A stretch of 64,000 nucleotides of DNA, taken from NCBI RefSeq assembly GCF_901875635.1, contig NZ_CABFMN010000070.1:26978-90977 (forward strand), written 5' to 3'. This DNA is from Xylophilus ampelinus. GTDB taxonomy: Bacteria > Pseudomonadota > Gammaproteobacteria > Burkholderiales > Burkholderiaceae_C. Each line of letters starts with the position of its first letter. Positions within the stretch are counted from its first letter, which is position 1. Below the pieces are notes generated by a model that worked only from the letters and a program-made list of their open reading frames with translations, made no database searches and was not told the origin of the DNA. Of this stretch, positions 37,451 through 45,262 are shown in pieces. Position numbers and translations under genes: made by a program.

Positions 37451-37792
37451 TCAGTTGGCTTCGAATTCGCTGAGCGATTTGCCGGCAGCCAGCGCCTCGG
37501 TCACCCAGCGCGGCTTGCGGCCGCGGCCGCCCGACCAGGTTTCGCCCGTCGGGCTGCGGTATTTCACTGCCGGCTTCGCCGCCGGCGCCGATACGGCCCG
37601 CTTGCCGGCGCCGCGGACCGACAACTTGAGGTCGGCGGCGGTGATGCCGTAATCGGCAATCTTCTTGCGAATGTCCTCGATCACGCCGGCACGTTCGTGG
37701 GTGCGCAACTCCTCGGCCTGCTTGCGCAATTGCGCAATGAGCTCGTCGTGCTGCTGAATCTGGGAATTGATCTCGGCAAGGGTAGTGGCCAT
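37451..37792 (-). CDS. hns: H-NS family nucleoid protein
   Basis: The 113-residue protein has an N-terminal oligomerising helix (about 1-55, with INSQIQQHDELIAQLRKQAE) and a C-terminal DNA-binding domain with YRSPTGETWSGGRGRKPRW, the form found in Burkholderiales H-NS/Bv3F proteins. It binds AT-rich DNA and silences horizontally acquired genes. AGGAC-containing DNA precedes the ATG. A strong terminator lies 27 bases after the stop. About 238 bases of upstream DNA before the tRNA-His gene include a terminator for the ppiD transcript and probably the hns promoter. Confidence 0.94.
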   Translation of the reverse strand: MATTLAEINSQIQQHDELIAQLRKQAEELRTHERAGVIEDIRKKIADYGITAADLKLSVRGAGKRAVSAPAAKPAVKYRSPTGETWSGGRGRKPRWVTEALAAGKSLSEFEAN

Positions 37793-37952
37793 TCGAAGGG
37801 TCCTTCCAATTGAAACGCCGCGAATTCTAATTCATGTCGAAATGGATGGAAGACCCAATTCGTCCGGCTTGTTCATTGAATAGTGGAAACCGAATGTTTC
37901 ATGGCCAGCAACAAGGCTGCTGGAAATTGCGCTCGCCACGACGCCTGAAAAC

Positions 37953-37983
37953 AAAAACCCCGCATCCTTGCGAATGCGGGGTT
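37953..37983 (-). terminator. Intrinsic terminator downstream of tRNA-His/ppiD
   Basis: The stem AACCCCGCAT/ATGCGGGGTT (37956-37965 with 37974-37983) is followed on the minus strand by TTTTTGT. It lies 48 bases past the tRNA-His gene. Confidence 0.85.
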
Positions 37984-38030
37984 CTACGTTTTACGCGACC
38001 TTCGCCCGAGCGACGGACGAGATCAAAAGA

Positions 38031-38107
38031 TGGGGTGGCTGATGGGACTCGAACCCACGACAACCAGGATCACAACCTGGGACTCTACCAACTGAGCTAC
38101 AGCCACC
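38031..38107 (-). tRNA. tRNA-His (GTG)
   Basis: The minus strand begins GGTGGCTGTAGCTC and has the anticodon loop TTGTGAT with anticodon GTG. The extra G-1 opposite discriminator C, a tRNA-His hallmark, is encoded, and CCA is present at 38033-38031. The cloverleaf is intact: acceptor GTGGCTG pairs with CAGCCAC, and the T-arm is GTGGG-TTCGAGT-CCCAT. The length is 77 with CCA. It lies 30 bases after ppiD and is followed by a strong terminator, so it is probably cotranscribed. Confidence 0.97.
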
Positions 38108-38137
38108 GGAGAACTACGAATTGTACTGTGAAAATGC

Positions 38138-40054
38138 TCAGCTTCGCGCGCCGCCGGCCATACTTTCAGCCGGGCGCGGCACCAGGATCTTGACCTTGAG
38201 CCGATCCTTGAGCACCTCGTAATAGGCAGCTGCCTCGGCCCCGCCCGTGGCCTGGGCAAGCTGTGCGCGCTCCTGCTGCTGAACACCTGCTGGCGACGCG
38301 GGGCGCGGCACATCCTTGTTCACGCGCATCACGGCATAGCCATCGTTGCCCAAGTCGACACCCACCCAGGCCGGCAGCTTGGCGCCATCCGCGCGCAGCG
38401 CGGCTTCGACCAGTGCGGGGGATTGCGATTGCGCCTGCGCACGCGAGAGCACGATCGACGCGCCCAGCGAGGCACCGGCCGCGTTCGCCTGCCAGGCTGC
38501 GAGCTTGGCCTCGCCTTCGGCCTTGGCGAGTGCTGCGGCTCGTTGGGCCACGAGCAACTCGCGCACCTTGTCCTTGACCTCCGCGAAGGGCACGGTACGC
38601 GCCGGTGAGTACTGGGTCACACGGCCGGAGGCGAGCTGGTTGGAGCCGATCTCGATCGCCTCGGTGTTGTGCTTGCGGTCCAGCGACTCGGGCGCGAACA
38701 GCGCCGCCAGGAAGTTGCGGCTCGCCAGTGCACCCTTGGCGTCCGGCGCCGGCGTCCGCGTGACGCCCGACGCCTTCTGAATCGTCAGCTTGAGCTTGTC
38801 GGCCGCCGGCTGCAGGCTGTCGCCCTGCTGGTAGACCAGATCGCTCATCGTCTCTGCCGCCTTGGCAAACTCCTGCGCGGCCTGCTGGGTGCGCACGTCG
38901 TTCTCGATCTGGGCGCGCACCTGTTCGAAGGGCGGCACGACGGCGGGCTTGACGTCGTCCAGGCGGATGATGTGGTAGCCGAACTCGGACTCGACCACGT
39001 TGCTGATCTCGCCCTTCTTCATGGCGAACACGGCATCCTCGAAAGGCTTGACCATCGCCCCGCGCGTCACGAAGTCGAGTTCGCCGCCCTTTTCGGCCGA
39101 GCCCGGGTCCTGCGAGTTCTTGCGCGCCAGGTCGCCGAAGCTCGCGGGCGACTTGCGCACCTCGGCCAGCAACTGCTCGGCCTTGGCCTTCGCCTTCTCG
39201 CGCTCGGCGGCCGGCGCATCCTTGGCGGCCGTGATGAGGATGTGGCTTGCGCGCCGCTCCTCCTTGGTGCCGAAGCGTTCCTTGTTCTGCTCGTAGTAGG
39301 CCTTCAGCTCGGCGTCGTTCACGGCAACGCTCTTCTTGGCAGCATCGAGGTCAAGCACGATGTATTCGATGCTGGCCTGCTCCGGCGCCTGGAACTGCGC
39401 CGTGTGGGCCTTGTAATAGGCTTCGAGGTCCGCGTCGCTCACGCTGACCTTGCTCGCGAATTCCTTCGGTGAAAAACGCGCCAACTGCACCTCGCGCTGG
39501 TCATAGATGGCGTTCAGCGCCACGTCCGCTTGCGCCTGGCTTGCGAGCGCTGTCGTCGTCACGCCGTTGAGCACCTGCTGCGTCGTGAGTTCGGCACGCA
39601 CCGCCTGCGCGAACTGGTCGGGCGTCATGCCCACACCGAGGCGAAATGCGCCCTCGTCGAGTTCGCCTTTGGCGTTGCGGAAATTTTTCACGCCGCGATC
39701 CTCGGCCGCCAGACGCACCGCCATGTCCGACACGGTCAGGTTGGCCTTCGACGCGGCAGCGACGAGCACGCGGTCGCGCACCATCCGCTCGAGCGTGGCG
39801 TAGCGTGCTGCGTCCGAATCGAGCATCGCCGGGTCGACCCCGGGCATCTGCTGGCGCAACCGGTCGGCCTCGTTGCGATGCTGCGCATCCCACTCCGGCC
39901 GCGTGATGGCCTGCCCGTCCACCGTGGCCACAGTGTCGCCACCGCGGTCGAGTTCCGTGTAGCGCTCGACGCCGAACAGCACGAACGACGGGATGATCAG
40001 CAAGAACAAGAAGAACATCGCGAACTTGTTGTACTTGCGGAAGAAATCAAACAT
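38138..40054 (-). CDS. ppiD: PpiD-type membrane-anchored peptidyl-prolyl isomerase
   Basis: The 638-residue protein has one N-terminal membrane helix (FAMFFLFLLIIPSFVLFG), a SurA_N-like chaperone domain and a central parvulin domain (about 265-365, RRASHILITAAKDAPAAERE, DLARKNSQDPGSAEKGGELD, EFGYHIIRLDDVKP). It assists folding of outer-membrane and periplasmic proteins near the Sec translocon. The N-terminus MFDFFRKYNKFAMFF is typical of betaproteobacterial PpiD. The tRNA-Val gene is directly upstream and tRNA-His directly downstream. Confidence 0.95.
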   Translation of the reverse strand: MFDFFRKYNKFAMFFLFLLIIPSFVLFGVERYTELDRGGDTVATVDGQAITRPEWDAQHRNEADRLRQQMPGVDPAMLDSDAARYATLERMVRDRVLVAAASKANLTVSDMAVRLAAEDRGVKNFRNAKGELDEGAFRLGVGMTPDQFAQAVRAELTTQQVLNGVTTTALASQAQADVALNAIYDQREVQLARFSPKEFASKVSVSDADLEAYYKAHTAQFQAPEQASIEYIVLDLDAAKKSVAVNDAELKAYYEQNKERFGTKEERRASHILITAAKDAPAAEREKAKAKAEQLLAEVRKSPASFGDLARKNSQDPGSAEKGGELDFVTRGAMVKPFEDAVFAMKKGEISNVVESEFGYHIIRLDDVKPAVVPPFEQVRAQIENDVRTQQAAQEFAKAAETMSDLVYQQGDSLQPAADKLKLTIQKASGVTRTPAPDAKGALASRNFLAALFAPESLDRKHNTEAIEIGSNQLASGRVTQYSPARTVPFAEVKDKVRELLVAQRAAALAKAEGEAKLAAWQANAAGASLGASIVLSRAQAQSQSPALVEAALRADGAKLPAWVGVDLGNDGYAVMRVNKDVPRPASPAGVQQQERAQLAQATGGAEAAAYYEVLKDRLKVKILVPRPAESMAGGARS

Positions 40055-40104
40055 GCCTGGACACTTTCTCTGGCTGCGCGCCGGAGCGCATTCGACGAGA
40101 CCAA

Positions 40105-40132
40105 CAAAAAAGGCGAACCGATGTTCGCCTTT
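40105..40132 (-). terminator. Intrinsic terminator after tRNA-Val
   Basis: The stem AAAGGCGAAC/GTTCGCCTTT (40109-40118 with 40123-40132, loop CGAT) is followed on the minus strand by TTTTTGTTGG. It closes the hupB/tRNA-Val transcript before ppiD. Confidence 0.88.
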
Positions 40133-40140
40133 GCTTCGGG

Positions 40141-40216
40141 TGGTGGGTGCTGACGGGCTCGAACCGCCGACCTACGCCTTGTAAGGGCGCCGCTCTACCA
40201 ACTGAGCTAAGCACCC
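40141..40216 (-). tRNA. tRNA-Val (TAC)
   Basis: The minus strand begins GGGTGCTTAGCTC and has the anticodon loop CTTACAA with anticodon TAC. The acceptor GGGTGCT pairs with AGCACCC, the discriminator is A and CCA is encoded at 40143-40141. The length is 76. It lies 16 bases after hupB, a position common in betaproteobacteria. Confidence 0.97.
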
Positions 40217-40232
40217 CACCGTCAGTTCCCCA

Positions 40233-40505
40233 TCAGTTCAGCGCGTCCTTGAGCGCCTTGCCGGGGCGGAACTTCGGGATCTTGGCGGCCTTGATTTTAA
40301 TCGCGGTGCCGGTCCGGGGATTGCGGCCGGTGCGGGCGGCCCGCTTGCCCACGGCGAAGGTGCCGAAACCGACGAGCGACACGGAACCGCCTTTCTTCAA
40401 CGTGGTGCGGATGGCACCGATGGTCGACTCGAGCGCGCGCGTGGCGGCTGCTTTGGAAATATCGGCGTTCTTTGCGATGTGCTCAATCAGTTCGGTCTTG
40501 TTCAC
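40233..40505 (-). CDS. hupB: DNA-binding protein HU, beta type
   Basis: The 90-residue protein is a complete [42 protein letters not shown], and the arm [12 protein letters not shown] followed by [12 protein letters not shown]. It bends DNA and compacts the nucleoid. The start is GTG (40505-40503) with AAGGGG a few bases ahead; no ATG is available. In many betaproteobacteria lon precedes hupB, but here the next gene upstream is a dmlA-like dehydrogenase on the same strand, 221 bases away. Confidence 0.97.
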   Translation of the reverse strand: MNKTELIEHIAKNADISKAAATRALESTIGAIRTTLKKGGSVSLVGFGTFAVGKRAARTGRNPRTGTAIKIKAAKIPKFRPGKALKDALN

Positions 40506-40726
40506 AAGGGCCCCTTGTTCGGAAGAGTTGATCGGGTGACGTCAAGTGCGCGACCGGCCCTGCGGCAATGCCGGGCATTTCGGGCGAGGGTGGGAGGCAG
40601 TCCTGACGCTTCGGCAGCGCGCTGCCGAAGGCGATTAAAGCCACGCAGCCAGAGGGTGTCAATAAGACGAACGCCCCCTGCCGCAGCGAGCTCGCCGATT
40701 TTAGGGGCGTTTTGTGAAGTCCTCTT

Positions 40727-41818
40727 TCAAAGCGCCTGTTCGATCGCCTTGCCCAGGTCGGCAGTGCCTGCGCTGCCACCGATGTCACGGGTGCGCGGCG
40801 CGCCGCTGCCGGGCGCGAGCACGGCCTCGATGCTGCGGAGGATGGCGTCGTGCGCGTCCTTGTGGCCGAGGAATTCCAGCATCATCGCGCCGCACCAGAT
40901 CTGCCCGATCGGGTTCGCGATGCCCTGCCCCGCAATGTCCGGCGCCGAACCGTGCACCGGCTCGAAGAGCGAGGGTGTCGTGCGATCGGGGTTGAGGTTC
41001 GCGCTCGGCGCGATGCCGATTGTGCCGGTGCATGCAGGCCCGAGGTCCGAGAGGATGTCGCCGAACAGGTTGCTCGCGACCACCACGTCGAAGAAGTCCG
41101 GGCGCTGCACGAAATGCGCCGTCAGGATGTCGATGTGGAACTTGTCGAGCGTGATGCCGGGGTACTGCTTGGCCATCTCGGCCACGCGCTCGTCCCAGTA
41201 GGGCATGGTGATCGAGATGCCATTGCTCTTGGTGGCACTGGTCAGGTGCTTCTTGGGCCGCGACTGCGCGAGTTCGAACGCAAACTTCAGCACGCGGTCG
41301 ACGCCGTGGCGGGACATCACCGTTTCCTGCACCACGATCTCGCGCGGCGTGCCGGCATACATACGGCCACCGATGCTGGAGTACTCGCCTTCGGTGTTCT
41401 CGCGCACGATGTACATGTCGATCTCCCCGGGCTCGCGCGGACTCCCGTCGCGGCGCACCACCGGTGCGGTGATGCCAGGCATCAGGCGTGCGGGACGCAG
41501 GTTGATGTACTGGTCGAACTCGCGGCGAAACAGCAGCAGCGAGCCCCACAGCGACACGTGATCGGCGATCTTCTCGGGCCAGCCGACGGCGCCGAAGAAG
41601 ATCGCATCGTGCCCGCCGATCTGGTCCTTCCAGTCGTCGGGCAGCATCTCCCCGTGCTTCTCGAAATAGTCCCAACTCGAGAAATCGAAGTGGTCGAAGG
41701 CCAGGTCGATGCCGAACTTGCGCGCCGCCGCGTCGACGACGCGAAGGCCCTCGGGCATGGTCTCCTTGCCGATGCCGTCGCCAGCGATGACGGCGATGCG
41801 CTTCTTGCCGCTGCTCAT
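40727..41818 (-). CDS. dmlA: D-malate/tartrate dehydrogenase (decarboxylating)
   Basis: The 363-residue protein belongs to the isocitrate/isopropylmalate dehydrogenase family and to the tartrate/D-malate subgroup (GDGIGKETMPEGL, SVAVGS-less FFGAVGWPEKIADHVSLWG, ENTEGEYSSIGG, FDVVVASNLFGDILSDLG, HGSAPDIAGQGIANPIG). It would oxidise D-malate to pyruvate and CO2 with NAD (EC 1.1.1.83). The start overlaps the stop of the hydrolase gene by 4 bases. A LysR gene of the DmlR type is divergent from the pair, matching the dmlR/dmlA arrangement of E. coli. Confidence 0.9.
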   Translation of the reverse strand: MSSGKKRIAVIAGDGIGKETMPEGLRVVDAAARKFGIDLAFDHFDFSSWDYFEKHGEMLPDDWKDQIGGHDAIFFGAVGWPEKIADHVSLWGSLLLFRREFDQYINLRPARLMPGITAPVVRRDGSPREPGEIDMYIVRENTEGEYSSIGGRMYAGTPREIVVQETVMSRHGVDRVLKFAFELAQSRPKKHLTSATKSNGISITMPYWDERVAEMAKQYPGITLDKFHIDILTAHFVQRPDFFDVVVASNLFGDILSDLGPACTGTIGIAPSANLNPDRTTPSLFEPVHGSAPDIAGQGIANPIGQIWCGAMMLEFLGHKDAHDAILRSIEAVLAPGSGAPRTRDIGGSAGTADLGKAIEQAL

Positions 41819-42711
41819 GGTGTGTCTTCCTTGGACTCGGTGAAAAACCGGAGGGCCTCGGCCGCCAGGGCCTCGGGCGCCTCCTCGGGGATGTAGTGGC
41901 CGCAGGGCAGCGGCGCACCGCACACCTGCAGGGCCCGCTCACGCCATAGCGCGAGCACGTCGAAGCATCGGCCGACCACGCCGTGGGCGCCCCACAGCAC
42001 ACGCAGTGGCTGTTCGAGCCGCCGGCCCGCGGCGATGTCCTCGCGGTCGTGCGTCAGGTCGATGCCAGCCGAGGCGCGGTAGTCCTCGCAGATGCCGCGT
42101 GCGCTGCCGGGCAGCGCGATGCAGCGCTCGTATTCGGCCATCGCCTCGGGCGCGAAGGGGCCCAGGCCGGCGTAGCGTCCGCCCATGGTGCTGCGCACGT
42201 AGCGCACCGGATCGGACTCGATCAACGCCTCGGGCAAGGGCGACGGCTGGATCAGGAAGAACCAGTGCCAGTAGGCGCTCGCGAAGGCCTGGTCGGTGCG
42301 CTCATACATGGCCAGGGTGGGTGCGATGTCCAGCAGCATCATGCGTTCGACCGACGACGGGTGGTCCGCCGCGAGACGATGCGCGACGCGGGCGCCGCGG
42401 TCATGCGCCAGCACGCCGAAGCGCTCGAAACCATGGTGCTGCATGGCCGCCAACGCATCCTCCGCCATCTCGCGCTTGCTGTAGGAGCGATGTTCCGCAT
42501 CGGTGGGCGGCCGGCCCGAATCGCCGTAGCCGCGCAGATCGACCATCACGAGCGTGAATTGCCGCGCCAGCGCCGGTGCGACCCGGTGCCAGATCGCATG
42601 CGTCTGGGGATGGCCGTGCAGCAGCAGCAGGGGTGCGCCCTGCCCGCCGACGCGGCCGTGGATGCGCACGCCATCGCGTTCGATGTCGAAGGGGGTGAAG
42701 TCTTCCAGCAC
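41815..42711 (-). CDS. Haloacetate dehalogenase-like alpha/beta hydrolase
   Basis: The 298-residue protein has the fluoroacetate dehalogenase pattern: LLLLHGHPQTHAIW, nucleophile Asp in AHDRGARVAHRL, the halide pocket residues in YWHWFFLIQPSPLPE, a conserved Tyr in CEDYRASAGIDLTHD, and the catalytic His in PCGHYIPEEAP. Fluoroacetate dehalogenases (EC 3.8.1.3) cleave C-F or C-Cl bonds to yield glycolate. No ATG suits the start; GTG 42711 gives a protein beginning at LEDFTPFDIERDG, but no ribosome site is evident, so the start is uncertain. The next gene is the dmlA-like dehydrogenase, with a 4-base overlap. Hydrolysis of another substrate cannot be excluded. Confidence 0.8.
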   Translation of the reverse strand: MLEDFTPFDIERDGVRIHGRVGGQGAPLLLLHGHPQTHAIWHRVAPALARQFTLVMVDLRGYGDSGRPPTDAEHRSYSKREMAEDALAAMQHHGFERFGVLAHDRGARVAHRLAADHPSSVERMMLLDIAPTLAMYERTDQAFASAYWHWFFLIQPSPLPEALIESDPVRYVRSTMGGRYAGLGPFAPEAMAEYERCIALPGSARGICEDYRASAGIDLTHDREDIAAGRRLEQPLRVLWGAHGVVGRCFDVLALWRERALQVCGAPLPCGHYIPEEAPEALAAEALRFFTESKEDTP

Positions 42712-42786
42712 GCGGCGATTGTGCGTTGCGCCACGCCGGCGGATCAAGCAACAATCCGCCAATCGACTCTTTCCAATTTTGAATGA

Positions 42787-43743
42787 ATGGAACGCGCGGA
42801 CCTCGAGCTGGTGTTGAACGTGCGCGACCGTGGCAGCCTGGCGGGCGCTGCGGCGGCGCTCGGCGTGGTGCCCTCGGTCGTGACCAAGCGCCTCGCCGCG
42901 CTCGAGGCGCGGCTCGGTCAGCGCCTGTTCGAACGCACAACGCGCCGGCTCGTGCTCACGCGCGAGGGCGAGGCGGTGTGCGGCCATGCGCAGAAGTTGC
43001 TCGAAGGCTTCGCGGCGCTCGAATCGGACCTGCGCGAACGCCAGCAGGCCCTCAGCGGCACCATTCGGCTGGCCGCCACGCTGGGCTTCGGCAGGCGCTG
43101 GGTCGGGCCGGCCCTCGCCACGTTCCAGCAGAAGAACCCTGGCGTACGCATCGACCTGCGCCTGAGCGAGCAGTTGCCCGAGCTCGCGGCCGAAGGCTAC
43201 GACGGCGCCGTGTGGCTCTGGTCCGTGCAGGCGCGGCACGCCGCCGACTGGGTGACGCGGCGCCTGGCCCGCAACCAGCGCGTGGTGGTCGCGGCGCCCG
43301 GCTACCTCGATGCACACGACGCGCCGGCATCGCCGGACGACCTTGTCCACCACGCCTGCCTGTCGGTGCAGGAGAACGAGGACAGCGGCCGCACGGCGAA
43401 TGCCAGGCCGGTCTGGACGCTGCGCCACGAGCGCGAGGGTGCCGTGCACCGCGTGCGCGTAGAGGGTCCGTTGTCGAGCAACTCCGGCGAGCTGGTGCGC
43501 GACTGGTGCCTCGCAGGGCACGGGCTCATGCTGCGCAGCCTGTGGGACGTCGCGCCGCACCTGGCCGCCGGCCGGCTGGTGCGGGTGCTGCCGCAATACG
43601 CGATGACCGATGCCGACATCCACTGGATCGCACCCTGGCAGCCGAAGACGCCACGCCGCGTGCGCCTCCTGGTCGACGCGCTGGCTGAGCATTTCCGCAG
43701 CGAACCGTGGAAGCCGCCGGCGAGAGTCCGCCGGAAAGGGTGA
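42787..43743 (+). CDS. LysR-family regulator, DmlR-like
   Basis: The 318-residue protein has the LysR helix-turn-helix (about 5-62, SLAGAAAALGVVPSVVTKRL) and an effector-binding domain. It is divergent from the hydrolase-dmlA pair across a short gap. E. coli DmlR activates dmlA in response to D-malate, and the context fits, but homology to DmlR itself is not proven here. The last 20 residues are basic (WKPPARVRRKG). It converges on the EamA gene with only 3 bases between the stops. Confidence 0.88.
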   Translation: MERADLELVLNVRDRGSLAGAAAALGVVPSVVTKRLAALEARLGQRLFERTTRRLVLTREGEAVCGHAQKLLEGFAALESDLRERQQALSGTIRLAATLGFGRRWVGPALATFQQKNPGVRIDLRLSEQLPELAAEGYDGAVWLWSVQARHAADWVTRRLARNQRVVVAAPGYLDAHDAPASPDDLVHHACLSVQENEDSGRTANARPVWTLRHEREGAVHRVRVEGPLSSNSGELVRDWCLAGHGLMLRSLWDVAPHLAAGRLVRVLPQYAMTDADIHWIAPWQPKTPRRVRLLVDALAEHFRSEPWKPPARVRRKG

Positions 43744-43746
43744 CGC

Positions 43747-44637
43747 TCAGGCCCCGCGCGGCTGGCGCACCACCAGGCTCACGCCGACGGCGGTCAGCGC
43801 AATGCCGGCCACCGTGAGCACGGTGATGGGCTCGCCGAACAGCAGCCACGCCATGACGGCCGTGCAGGGCGGCACCAGGTACAGCAGGCTGGTCACGGCC
43901 GTGGCCGTGCCGCGCTGGATGAGCATGTACAGCAGCGAACTGCCGCCCAGCGTCAGTGCCACCACCGACCAGGCCATGGCGCCCATCGATCCCGCGGTCC
44001 ATTCGATCGATGAATGCTCCAGCAGCAGCGCGAGCGGCAGCGTCACCGCCAGCGCCGCCAGCTGCTGCACCGCGCTGGCCGAACGCACGTCGCAGGGAGA
44101 CACGAAGCGCTTCTGATACAGCGTGCCCGCAGTGATGGACAGCAGCGCCAGGAGGGCCAGCGACAGGGTCAGGGCGCTCACCTCGCCGCCCTGCTCCAGC
44201 TTGCGGGCCACCACCAGTGCCAACCCCGCGAAGCCCAGCACCAGACCGAGCCACTGCCGCGGCGCGATGCGCCCGCCGTTGAAAGACATCCACACGGCCG
44301 TGAGCACGGGCTGGATCCCCACCAGCAAGGCCACGAGACCCGACCCCATGCCGGCCTTCACGGCCGCCCACACGCCGCCGAGATAGCCGGCCTGCATCAG
44401 CACGCCGGTCACGGCCAGGTGCAGCATCTGCGTGCGCGATCGCGGCCAGGCCACGCGGGCCGCCAACACCCAGACCAGGAAGCAGGCGGAAGACAGCGCG
44501 TAGCGCACGGCCAGGAACTTCAGCGGCGGCGCGTGCGGCATCGCATAGCGCGCCACGATGAAGCCCGTGCTCCAGATCAGAACGAAGACCGCGGGCATGG
44601 CGCGCAGCCAGCCGTCGCTGCGCGCCGCGGCGCTCAT
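43747..44637 (-). CDS. EamA/DMT-family transporter
   Basis: The 296-residue membrane protein has the ten-helix, two-repeat layout of the drug/metabolite transporter superfamily: AVFVLIWSTGFIVARYAMP at the start of repeat 1 and a second EamA unit from about residue 160, ending in LLYLVPPCTAVMAWLLFGEP and TVAGIALTAVGVSLVV. Members export amino acids or other small metabolites; the substrate is not predictable. Its ATG overlaps the TGA of pgsA by 4 bases, so it is translated with pgsA. Confidence 0.88.
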   Translation of the reverse strand: MSAAARSDGWLRAMPAVFVLIWSTGFIVARYAMPHAPPLKFLAVRYALSSACFLVWVLAARVAWPRSRTQMLHLAVTGVLMQAGYLGGVWAAVKAGMGSGLVALLVGIQPVLTAVWMSFNGGRIAPRQWLGLVLGFAGLALVVARKLEQGGEVSALTLSLALLALLSITAGTLYQKRFVSPCDVRSASAVQQLAALAVTLPLALLLEHSSIEWTAGSMGAMAWSVVALTLGGSSLLYMLIQRGTATAVTSLLYLVPPCTAVMAWLLFGEPITVLTVAGIALTAVGVSLVVRQPRGA

Positions 44638-45209
44638 CGGGCCCGTGCCCGGATCTCGGGAATCGCCTTCTGCAGGTAGTACACCATCGACCAGATGGTG
44701 AGCACCGCCGAGATCCAGATCAGCCACTGGCCCCAGGCGCCGGTGTCGATGAACCCGAACAGGCGCCCGTTGTAGAGCAGGAAGGGAATGGCCACCATCT
44801 GCACGACCGTCTTGACCTTGCCGATCATGTGCACGGCCACGCTCTTGCTGGCGCCGATCTGCGCCATCCATTCGCGCAGGGCCGAGATGGCGATCTCGCG
44901 GCCGATGATGATCAGCGCCACGAACACATCGCAGCGGTTGAGGTGGACCAGCACCAGCAGCGACGCGCAGACCAGGAACTTGTCGGCCACGGGGTCGAGG
45001 AAGGCGCCGAAAGCCGAGGTCTGGTTCAGCTTGCGGGCCAGGTAGCCGTCGAGCCAGTCGGTGGCGGCGAAGACGATGAACATCACCGTCGCTATCAGGT
45101 TGCGCATCGGCTCGGCGATGGGCAGGTAGAACACCCCCACGATGAGCGGAATCGCGACGATGCGCGTCCAGGTCATGATGGTGGGGAGCGTCCAGAACAT
45201 GCGGGTCAT
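44634..45209 (-). CDS. pgsA: CDP-diacylglycerol-glycerol-3-phosphate 3-phosphatidyltransferase
   Basis: The 191-residue membrane enzyme (EC 2.7.8.5) makes phosphatidylglycerophosphate, the precursor of phosphatidylglycerol. It has the CDP-alcohol phosphotransferase signature D-x2-DG-x2-AR-x8-G-x3-D-x3-D, seen as ATDWLDGYLAR followed by GAFLDPVADK. The start is not certain: ATG 45209, 45200 and 45233 are all in frame and none has a strong ribosome site. I chose 45209 (MTRMFWTLPTIMTW). It follows uvrC on the same strand after 53 bases, the usual uvrC-pgsA order, and overlaps the EamA gene. Confidence 0.93.
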   Translation of the reverse strand: MTRMFWTLPTIMTWTRIVAIPLIVGVFYLPIAEPMRNLIATVMFIVFAATDWLDGYLARKLNQTSAFGAFLDPVADKFLVCASLLVLVHLNRCDVFVALIIIGREIAISALREWMAQIGASKSVAVHMIGKVKTVVQMVAIPFLLYNGRLFGFIDTGAWGQWLIWISAVLTIWSMVYYLQKAIPEIRARAR

Positions 45210-45262
45210 TGTGTCATGCGCCCGTGAAGCCATGACCGGCACGGGCCATGGCTGCGGGTGCA

